From contig JARCMB010000053.1 of the NCBI GenBank assembly GCA_030248825.1, positions 1 to 5,163 on the forward strand: a stretch of DNA of 5,163 nucleotides. The letters run 5' to 3'. Of the stretch, positions 1-5,163 are shown one piece after another. The translations under genes were made by a program, and so were the position numbers. Below the pieces are notes generated by a model. It made no database searches. It was not told the DNA's origin and saw only the letters and a list, made by a program, of their open reading frames with translations. Origin of the DNA: Pseudanabaenaceae cyanobacterium MP8IB2.15. Its GTDB lineage: Bacteria; Cyanobacteriota; Cyanobacteriia; Pseudanabaenales; Pseudanabaenaceae. Position 1 is the stretch's first letter. Every line of letters begins with the position of its first letter.

Positions 1-1053
1 GCCAATTCCCCAAAACGGGAGCGAGAAAAGGGCAAAAAACACAAAAATCTGACCTGCTCCTCTGAGTAATGAGACGGTAAAGAACATCAGAAAAGCATTC
101 CAGACAATCGCAAAAAGTAGGCGCAGCAAAACCTCAAGCCCGAAACCAATAGAGGGGATCGAGATTTCGATCGAGTTATCACTTTTACGGCATAAGACTC
201 TGCTGCCTGATGGTTTTTGAGAGGCTTCGATCGCCAAATCGGGTTGTTTCTGCTGCTCTAAGGCTTGTAGTGATGCGTGGGCAGAAGTGAAGCGCCGATC
301 CAAACCTGGTTCAGTCATCTTCCGCAACCAGAAGCTAAAAGCAGGACTGAGCTGGACAATATCTTCAAACTGAATCCTCAGTTCTTTTTGCGGCAGGTCG
401 GCAGGATGAGAGCCTGTGACCAAAGCCAGCAAAGTTGCACCCAAACTGTATAGATCGGATGCGGGCACAGTTCGCCCACCAAACTGTTCAGGCGGCATAT
501 AACCATAAGTCCCCACCACCGTCATTGTGCCACCTTCTCTCGCGATCACCGTTTGGACAGAGCCAAAATCAACTAGATAAATATCGCCAGTCTCGGCCAG
601 CATAATGTTACTAGGTTTGATATCACGGTGAATTATCGGTGGGTGTCGATCGTGCAAGTAAACCAGAATTTCTAGCAAAGCCTTGGCAATTTGCTTAATC
701 TGGTCTGAACTAAAAGTTTGTCCCGCCTTCAGACAATCTTGCAAAGACTGTCCTGGAATGTAGCTTTGGACAAGCGCAAAACCTTTAAATTCTGGCAAAT
801 CAAGGTCGAAATAGTCAATATAACGGGGAATGTGTGGGTGAGACAGCGTTTTAAGCGTTTCAGCTTCACGTTCAAATAATTTTAAATCCGCCCATTCAAA
901 ATCACTGCTAAAGGTTAGTAGTTTAATTACAACTAATGCTTGAGATGACAAATCGCCAGCCAATAAAGTGCGCCGCCCAGCATTTTTACCGAGTTGTTGC
1001 TGTACTTCATAGCGATGTCCATGTGAACTGGTAAGGATTTGCCCTAGAAGCAT
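1..1053 (-). CDS. Hanks-type serine/threonine protein kinase with C-terminal membrane domain (C-terminus beyond window)
   Basis: Reading the minus strand from ATG at 1053 gives 351 open codons up to the window edge, so the C-terminus is missing. The product should phosphorylate Ser/Thr on unknown target proteins. Visible motifs: P-loop region LGKNAGRRTLLA at residues 21-32, VVIK with the ATP-binding Lys44, helix-C Glu63, catalytic loop HRDIKPSN at 142-149 (Asp144 base, RD type), DFG at 162-164, MPPE at 186-189, SDLYSLG at 199-205 and an Arg at 254 (LDRRFTSA). Thr176, Thr178 and Thr182 lie in the activation segment. The glycine loop is degenerate, with Asn24 where a second Gly is usual. After a polar linker (about 267-295) there are two hydrophobic stretches at about 304-330 and 334-351, so the kinase faces the cytoplasm and is held at the membrane. 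No PASTA or WD repeats are seen in the visible part. The start fits the MLxGQxL opening I recall for this cyanobacterial subfamily. No clear Shine-Dalgarno sequence precedes it, and it lies 37 bases after the upstream gene. Kinase identity is secure; the substrate is unknown. Confidence 0.95.
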   Translation of the reverse strand, partial: MLLGQILTSSHGHRYEVQQQLGKNAGRRTLLAGDLSSQALVVIKLLTFSSDFEWADLKLFEREAETLKTLSHPHIPRYIDYFDLDLPEFKGFALVQSYIPGQSLQDCLKAGQTFSSDQIKQIAKALLEILVYLHDRHPPIIHRDIKPSNIMLAETGDIYLVDFGSVQTVIAREGGTMTVVGTYGYMPPEQFGGRTVPASDLYSLGATLLALVTGSHPADLPQKELRIQFEDIVQLSPAFSFWLRKMTEPGLDRRFTSAHASLQALEQQKQPDLAIEASQKPSGSRVLCRKSDNSIEISIPSIGFGLEVLLRLLFAIVWNAFLMFFTVSLLRGAGQIFVFFALFSLPFWGIG

Positions 1054-1090
1054 AAATTAATCGGGGCTTTCAAACAGCTTCGCAAAAAGT

Positions 1091-1714
1091 TCAAAGGCTA
1101 GCAGGAGCTTTAGTGGAAACATCAGACATTAAGCCCGACAAACTAGCTCGATTAATCGCAAGGTGAGGATTACTAGTCTGACAAATGGCTCTAAGTTTAT
1201 CGACAAATAAGGATTGATCGGCCAGAAGCTTTGTCTGTACCACTGATTTGTAGTTAGTAGGAGCTGGTACTACCACCTTTGCGGGTGATTTTGGCGGCGA
1301 GTTCAGATCCGACTTTGGTGGGGCGATCGAAGATTTGCGACTGGGTTGCGGCTTCGGTTGGACAGAAGCTTGACTAGAATTTTTTTGACTAGCTTTGGGA
1401 TTAGTTTGAGCTGATGATTGAGCCGCTGTCTGGATCGCTTTTCTCGGCACACTGGCTGATGTAAACCGAAAATCACCACAGACTAGACGCTCGAACTCAT
1501 GATTAAATCGACACTGAGGTTCGCCTTTGCGCTGCCAAAAAGTGAGGATTTGTGATACAGATACACCCTTGTAACGACCTTGGTGCAAACATTCCACGAT
1601 TGCTAACCGCACCCATGTCTGATCGTATTTACTCCATTCCGTTAAAAGCTCATCGATAGTTCGATCGCCAAGATCAAAGCTGTAATATTGCAACAAAGTG
1701 GCGATGATATCCAT
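1091..1714 (-). CDS. Conserved cyanobacterial protein of unknown function with possible DnaD-like head
   Basis: I recognise the type of protein but know no established function. From ATG at 1714 it has 207 residues; the frame also allows TTG at 1723 (three extra residues), but ATG followed by DIIATLLQYYSFDLG is the more natural start. Neither has a convincing ribosome-binding site. The protein has three parts. A compact, mostly helical head spans about residues 1-85, with core WVRLAIVECLHQGRYKG at 34-50, SQILTFWQRKGEP at 54-66 and FNHEFERLVC at 70-79. A low-complexity linker of about 86-154 is rich in Ala, Ser, Pro, Gln and Lys. A short helical tail (about 155-185) contains FVDKLRAICQ at 170-179. 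No signal peptide or membrane segment is seen, so it is probably cytoplasmic. The spacing of the head (Ala-Ile...Gly...Ile-Leu...Trp...Gly) resembles the DnaD/DnaB_2 replication-initiation fold, which is inference only. It sits between the DUF3352 gene (75 bases) and the kinase gene (37 bases), all in one direction. Confidence 0.85.
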   Translation of the reverse strand: MDIIATLLQYYSFDLGDRTIDELLTEWSKYDQTWVRLAIVECLHQGRYKGVSVSQILTFWQRKGEPQCRFNHEFERLVCGDFRFTSASVPRKAIQTAAQSSAQTNPKASQKNSSQASVQPKPQPSRKSSIAPPKSDLNSPPKSPAKVVVPAPTNYKSVVQTKLLADQSLFVDKLRAICQTSNPHLAINRASLSGLMSDVSTKAPASL

Positions 1715-1745
1715 GATGCTCAAAAGTCTGCTAGGCGGTTAATTT

Positions 1746-1754
1746 ATAATAACA
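1746..1754 (-). promoter_or_regulatory. Weak extended -10-like promoter element
   Basis: The minus strand reads TGTTATTAT, which fits the extended -10 pattern TG-n-TATAAT with one mismatch. It lies 31 bases upstream of the ATG at 1714, giving a leader of about 25 bases if used. No -35 hexamer is visible at 16-18 base spacing; the hexamer at 17 bases is GATGTC. In an AT-rich gap such a match can arise by chance. It would allow the 207-residue protein and kinase genes to be transcribed separately from the upstream pair. Confidence 0.2.
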
Positions 1755-1760
1755 CCCAAA

Positions 1761-1780
1761 CATCGATCGACATCGATCGT
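1761..1780. repeat. Two tandem CATCGATCG units forming a small possible hairpin
   Basis: Two 10-base units differing only in their last base lie side by side in the gap between the DUF3352 gene and the 207-residue protein gene. Each contains the palindrome CGATCG (1764-1769 and 1774-1779), so the pair can fold into a 6-base-pair stem with loop ACAT. No T-run follows on the minus strand, so it is not a typical intrinsic terminator. It may simply reflect the genome-wide abundance of CGATCG. Confidence 0.5.
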
Positions 1781-1789
1781 AATCACAGA

Positions 1790-3499
1790 CTAATTCCCAG
1801 GTTCAGGCTTGAGCGAAAACAGGAAGTCCAAGCGGGTAGAGCGATTGTTTAAAGTGGTGTTGGTAATTGCCACGCCACGGATGGCATCCAACACAATTCT
1901 GATTTGGACATAGTTAGGATTTGACTTGGCTACGGCAGGAATCAGCTTATCGACCAGCGTCAGGGTCGGAGTCATATTCAGGTAAAGACTGCCACTATTT
2001 GGTTTAGGCATAGAACTAGTCAGCGTTTGGAAAGCTTTGCTGGCAGATAGATTTTGGGTTGGTGACGGAATCAGAGATTCGGCGAGATTTCCCATACCCC
2101 AAAAAGCATAACTCCGATCGATCGAACCATACGAAGCCACCGTGGCTTTGCCAAATTCCCAAGCGGTGAGTTCTTGGTTACCTAATTTTCTGGTTTTGAT
2201 TTCGGTCTCTTGTGGCAATAAGGCTGAAGATTTGAAAGTGGCGAGTAGACCGTCCAGTTTCGTAAAAAACTTATTGGTAGCGGGTTTATCGGCAGTCTGC
2301 GCTAGGATTACCAAACCAAAGCCAGCATTTTGTAATGAGCCTCGATCGATCGGAATTGCCGCGATCGCAAATTCACCTGTCATCCATTTGAGAATATCTC
2401 GATCGAAATCCAGTCCGATCGAGGTTTTCACGCCATCACGGATTTGCTTAATCACTTGTTCGGAGCCAGAGTTCCCTTTTGACTGCTTGACGAGAGATTG
2501 CCAGAACTGATTGATGTCAATCCCTGAAACCACCAGAAATGATTCTTGGGGTAACTTTTCTAAGACTTTACCTTCTGAAGTTTTTGCAGGATCGCTGCTA
2601 TCGGTTTTGACATGGGTATCGACTTCTAAACGCATTCCCTCTTTTTGCGTGCCGACACTAAAAGTAATCGCATCCAATTCTCTTTGAGATTGGTCTAGGA
2701 GTGGGCTACTCAGGTTTAATTTTGTTTGTTCGCCAATAAATTTCAGCGCGATCGAACCGTCAAGATAAACTTGGGCTAAAGGTTCAGCGATATTAGAGCT
2801 AGCGGGGTTGGCGTAGACGCTGGCAAAATTGCTTTTCTGGGCAAGTGCAGGCAGTTCGCCTTTGTATGTATCAAGCGTGCGTTGGATTAGTTCTGAAGAA
2901 GTGGTGATCGCCACGTATCTACCATCAATATCGGCGGTGATCACACTCTGTCCTGACATCTTGGTCGGCGACTCAAAATATTTAAATCCCTTATATTCTT
3001 TTTCGGTAAATTTTGCCCCTTGCTGCGCCAGAGCATCACGGTATTTGGTCAAAAATGCTGATGACTTACCTCGATCGAGCGTGGGGGCAATCACTAAAGT
3101 CGCGGCGGGGTTGCTAGGTTTTTCGATCGAAGGCACAAGCGCCGCCACCAAATGGCTCCCGATCCAAGGCTGGACATCTTGCCCATAGTCAGTTTTGCTC
3201 TGGACTAAAAACGCACTCAAAAATGATTGATTGAGCGATTGACCCAATAACTTTTGGGAATCGGGTGTGCCGAATTGCTGAAGTTTTTGCCATAGTTCGG
3301 TTTTGGTGTTGAAAGCCATTACGACATGAGCTTCTTGAGGAACTGCTCTCGTTACACCGATAATGCCAGCAACTTGAGTTTGTCGTCCAACCAAGAACAA
3401 AGCTGCTCCACCAATCGTGACGATCGCGGCTCCACCGATGGCAATCGGCAAAATTGGCTTAACTTTACGCTTTTTAGCAGGCTTGGACTTGTTAGACAT
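1790..3499 (-). CDS. DUF3352 domain-containing membrane-anchored protein
   Basis: A complete 569-residue protein from ATG at 3499 to TAG at 1790-1792, matching my recollection of the cyanobacterial DUF3352 family, whose function is not established. A basic N-terminus (KSKPAKKRKVK at 4-14) precedes one hydrophobic helix at about residues 16-38, followed by RQTQVAG. By the positive-inside rule this is a signal anchor that leaves about 530 residues on the periplasmic or lumenal side. The anchor is followed by a segment typical of the family, VPQEAHVVMAFNTKTELW. The rest is a mixed alpha/beta sequence with repeated patterns of the type F-x-x-K-L/Y-x-x-L and A-x-x-x-S-S-E-L-I-x-R, suggesting duplicated subdomains. 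I see no catalytic motif, metal-binding cluster or lipobox. The ATG is preceded by two copies of ATTTACC rather than a Shine-Dalgarno sequence. It starts 58 bases after the DUF3769 gene and may be co-transcribed with it. A role in envelope maintenance is inferred only from location and that neighbour. Confidence 0.9.
   Translation of the reverse strand: MSNKSKPAKKRKVKPILPIAIGGAAIVTIGGAALFLVGRQTQVAGIIGVTRAVPQEAHVVMAFNTKTELWQKLQQFGTPDSQKLLGQSLNQSFLSAFLVQSKTDYGQDVQPWIGSHLVAALVPSIEKPSNPAATLVIAPTLDRGKSSAFLTKYRDALAQQGAKFTEKEYKGFKYFESPTKMSGQSVITADIDGRYVAITTSSELIQRTLDTYKGELPALAQKSNFASVYANPASSNIAEPLAQVYLDGSIALKFIGEQTKLNLSSPLLDQSQRELDAITFSVGTQKEGMRLEVDTHVKTDSSDPAKTSEGKVLEKLPQESFLVVSGIDINQFWQSLVKQSKGNSGSEQVIKQIRDGVKTSIGLDFDRDILKWMTGEFAIAAIPIDRGSLQNAGFGLVILAQTADKPATNKFFTKLDGLLATFKSSALLPQETEIKTRKLGNQELTAWEFGKATVASYGSIDRSYAFWGMGNLAESLIPSPTQNLSASKAFQTLTSSMPKPNSGSLYLNMTPTLTLVDKLIPAVAKSNPNYVQIRIVLDAIRGVAITNTTLNNRSTRLDFLFSLKPEPGN
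2361..2368. repeat. HIP1 octamer GCGATCGC
   Basis: This is a perfect copy of the highly iterated palindrome found in many cyanobacterial genomes, lying inside the DUF3352 coding region. It is the only full octamer I found in the window, although the core CGATCG is frequent elsewhere. It supports a cyanobacterial origin and is not thought to mark a gene boundary. Confidence 0.8.
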
Positions 3500-3500
3500 A

Positions 3501-3519
3501 GGTAAATGGATCGGTAAAT
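3501..3519. repeat. Direct repeat of GGTAAAT before the DUF3352 start
   Basis: GGTAAAT occurs at 3501-3507 and 3513-3519 with a 12-base period; on the coding strand this is ATTTACC twice, ending one base before the ATG at 3499. It occupies the place where a Shine-Dalgarno sequence would be expected. No function is known to me and chance is possible. Confidence 0.3.
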
Positions 3520-3557
3520 AAACCGTAGTTCAGTGAGACTTTGCCAGAATATCACAG

Positions 3558-5163
3558 CTAGTTATCGCGCCGTTCGATGCCCCGATCGATCGAGGTAACG
3601 TCAGAAGGTCGGTCATTCCAATTAAAGTCGCTGATCCGTAATACCAGTTCGCCGATTTCACGCACGGGATTGTAGCGCACGATCACAGCATAGGTGCGTC
3701 GATCGTATTGCAAGCTGTAAGTCGAGTCGATCACCTTGCCTGAAACAGGATTCCAAGTTTGCTGTAAACCAAAACGCACAGGCCCGTAGATTTGCTGTAA
3801 GATGCCTGCCGTAATCGTCTGTTTGTCTGCAATTCGATCGAAGAAGAATGGCGATTCTCCTGCAAGCGCGCCCTGAGAATAGCTGAGATTGAGCCGTGTA
3901 TAGTCAAAAAACGTCTGCGAAAAATTGCCCAACACCGCCGAAAGCCCGATAGTTCCCGACAAAAATCCTTGCGATGCGCCAGTTGAATAGAGCGAATAAA
4001 TCCCCGACAAACCGACAACGGCATCAACTTTTGGCACGATCGGTTCGGGCGAATACTTTAGTCCTGTTTCTTTCTCTGCTGGCAAAGGTGTACCCCGCCA
4101 TAGCTGAAAGCCCCGACTCAGAGCCACTGCTCCCTGCAACCGCACCAAGCTCCCAATCGCGCCAGGAGTAGTATCACCTCGATCGGCAGTAATAAATTGT
4201 CCACCCGCCTGATAGCTATAACTAATGCCCGAATCGCCCAACACTTTGTTCGGAGAGAAAATATTTAACCCAAGCGAGTTGCGGACATCCTGAAAGCCCA
4301 GCGAACCATTAAAAAATCGTTCCCGAAAAGCATACTGTGCGACTAAGGAGTGATCGTCAAACACTGGACGACTATAGGAGACGTTGGCACGCAGACTATT
4401 ACTGACATCGCTGAAGTCTAAGCCTGATAAAGTTGCTCTGCCCGACAAAAATTGATTGTCAGGTAAAATCGATTCCAACTTTGCCACCAGCCCGAACAAG
4501 CTGGTATCAAAAATATTGCCACTACGTTCAATTCCTCGTTGGACGAAGATCTGCGGTGAAATCTGAAAACTGAGGTCAGGTTGAGAAATTAGATCGAAAT
4601 CTTGCTGATAGAACAGTCCGCCGCGATCCTGTCGATCGTAGCCCACGAGCAGAGGTAGCGATCTCTGAAATTTATCAAATATCACCCGCGAAACTGGTAA
4701 GGGAATCGTCAGCCCTTGATCGAAAACCAGCGTCGGCGACTCACCCTCTAGTTTGTCTTGGGTTGGCGAAATCGGCACAAGCGTTGCCTTAGTGGTACGC
4801 AATTCTAATTCTGGCGGTGAAAACGGATCGTTGGTAATTCTGAGGTTATCCGCTTGCCATCGATCGCCATCTAAGGTGATTAGATCGGATTGAAACCCCA
4901 ATCGCCGCACATCTTGCCCTTTTTCCGTAGCCGCCACATCGCGCCCCAGCGAAATAATCGTCGAGCCAGTCGCCAGATCCGCAGGTGATTTGCTGGCTTC
5001 GGCTCGTGTTAGAGTGCCAAGATTAATCGAGCCAATCGCATTTGCCAAGGTTCCTTTCTGTGTGCCATAGGCATACTCCAGCCTCGAACCTCGTATTCGC
5101 TGGTCACCTCTCACAAAGAACACATTGCCCTCAGCAATCGTCACCTTTGTGCTTAAATTCACC
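3558..5163 (-). CDS. DUF3769 protein, LptD/OstA-like outer-membrane protein (N-terminus beyond window)
   Basis: The 534 visible residues resemble the cyanobacterial DUF3769 family, regarded as the counterpart of LptD, the outer-membrane barrel that inserts lipopolysaccharide. The codon at 5162-5160 is GTG, but it lies inside the conserved part, so the gene certainly begins upstream of the window; the signal peptide and any N-terminal extension are missing. Counting from that codon, residues 6-50 have the OstA/LptA pattern (VTIAEGNVFFVRGDQRIRG, then short alternating strands). Residues 93-130 continue it with DGDRWQADNLRI and FSPPELELRTTKATLVP. From about 170 onward the sequence alternates polar and hydrophobic residues with many aromatic and Gly residues (GYDRQDRGGLFYQQDFDL, YSRPVFDDHSLVAQYAFRER), as expected for a transmembrane beta-barrel. 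A strand GELVLRISDFNW at 504-515 looks like the terminal barrel strand, followed by a 19-residue charged tail. The stop is TAG at 3558-3560. Family assignment is good; lipopolysaccharide transport is inferred from the family. Confidence 0.88.
   Translation of the reverse strand, partial: VNLSTKVTIAEGNVFFVRGDQRIRGSRLEYAYGTQKGTLANAIGSINLGTLTRAEASKSPADLATGSTIISLGRDVAATEKGQDVRRLGFQSDLITLDGDRWQADNLRITNDPFSPPELELRTTKATLVPISPTQDKLEGESPTLVFDQGLTIPLPVSRVIFDKFQRSLPLLVGYDRQDRGGLFYQQDFDLISQPDLSFQISPQIFVQRGIERSGNIFDTSLFGLVAKLESILPDNQFLSGRATLSGLDFSDVSNSLRANVSYSRPVFDDHSLVAQYAFRERFFNGSLGFQDVRNSLGLNIFSPNKVLGDSGISYSYQAGGQFITADRGDTTPGAIGSLVRLQGAVALSRGFQLWRGTPLPAEKETGLKYSPEPIVPKVDAVVGLSGIYSLYSTGASQGFLSGTIGLSAVLGNFSQTFFDYTRLNLSYSQGALAGESPFFFDRIADKQTITAGILQQIYGPVRFGLQQTWNPVSGKVIDSTYSLQYDRRTYAVIVRYNPVREIGELVLRISDFNWNDRPSDVTSIDRGIERRDN

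Noticed and set aside
1054..1090. Separate promoter or terminator before the kinase gene
   Set aside because: The 37 bases show no hairpin longer than three pairs and no -10/-35 pair.
1721..1723. TTG as the start of the 207-residue protein
   Set aside because: An in-frame ATG lies three codons downstream and gives a more typical N-terminus; the TTG has no better ribosome-binding site.
1761..1780. Intrinsic terminator after the DUF3352 gene
   Set aside because: The stem is only six pairs, and the following minus-strand bases (ATGTTTGGGTG) contain no U-tract.
2142..2510. Plus-strand reading frame of 122 codons
   Set aside because: It lies antisense inside the DUF3352 coding region; the translation looks like a complement shadow with no domain.
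2829..3188. Plus-strand reading frame of 119 codons
   Set aside because: Antisense shadow within the DUF3352 gene; no domain or start context.
3352..3555. 67-codon minus-strand reading frame overlapping the DUF3352 start
   Set aside because: It overlaps the start of the clear DUF3352 gene in another frame, and its sequence has no recognisable family pattern.
3731..4171. Minus-strand frame of 98 codons and plus-strand frame of 65 codons
   Set aside because: Both lie wholly within the DUF3769 coding region, are Arg/Ser-rich in the way off-frame translations often are, and match no family.
5160..5162. GTG as the start of the DUF3769 gene
   Set aside because: It falls within an OstA-like strand region with no room for the signal peptide an outer-membrane protein needs. 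The frame remains open to the window edge, so the gene is cut.

Overview
The window looks like chromosomal DNA from a cyanobacterium. Two things point there. First, all four genes resemble cyanobacterial families: a DUF3769 LptD-like outer-membrane protein, a DUF3352 membrane-anchored protein, a small conserved protein with a W-x-R-L-A-I...F-W-Q-R-x-G core, and a Hanks-type kinase of the A-G-R-R-T-L-L / F-E-W-x-D-L-K-L-F type. Second, the palindrome CGATCG is very frequent (at least 24 copies by eye), and one copy sits in a full HIP1 octamer (GCGATCGC). I cannot fix the genus.

Everything lies on the minus strand, so transcription order runs from high to low coordinates. (1) 5163-3558: C-terminal 534 codons of a DUF3769 protein, with an OstA/LptA-like strand-rich N-terminal part followed by a predicted beta-barrel. 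Its real start is beyond the right edge. (2) 3499-1790: a complete DUF3352 protein with one N-terminal membrane anchor and a large extracytoplasmic domain. (3) 1714-1091: a 207-residue conserved protein of unknown function, with a compact head, a Pro/Ser/Lys/Gln/Ala linker and a short conserved-looking tail. (4) 1053-1: a serine/threonine protein kinase with all main catalytic motifs and the beginning of a C-terminal membrane domain. It runs off the left edge and is open throughout.

The gaps are 58, 75 and 37 bases, with no convincing terminator in any of them, so co-transcription is possible but unproven. The 75-base gap holds a tandem CATCGATCG repeat that can form a short hairpin, and a weak extended -10-like sequence. 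No stretch above 300 bases lacks a gene. I saw no RNA genes, mobile elements or CRISPR.

The first two genes suggest an envelope theme: an outer-membrane lipopolysaccharide-insertion protein, then an inner-membrane protein facing the periplasm. The last two are a possible DnaD-like small protein and a membrane kinase, and no functional link to the first pair is visible. I found no clear evidence of a new defence or mobile system. The most interesting leads are the fold of the 207-residue protein and the DUF3769-DUF3352 adjacency.
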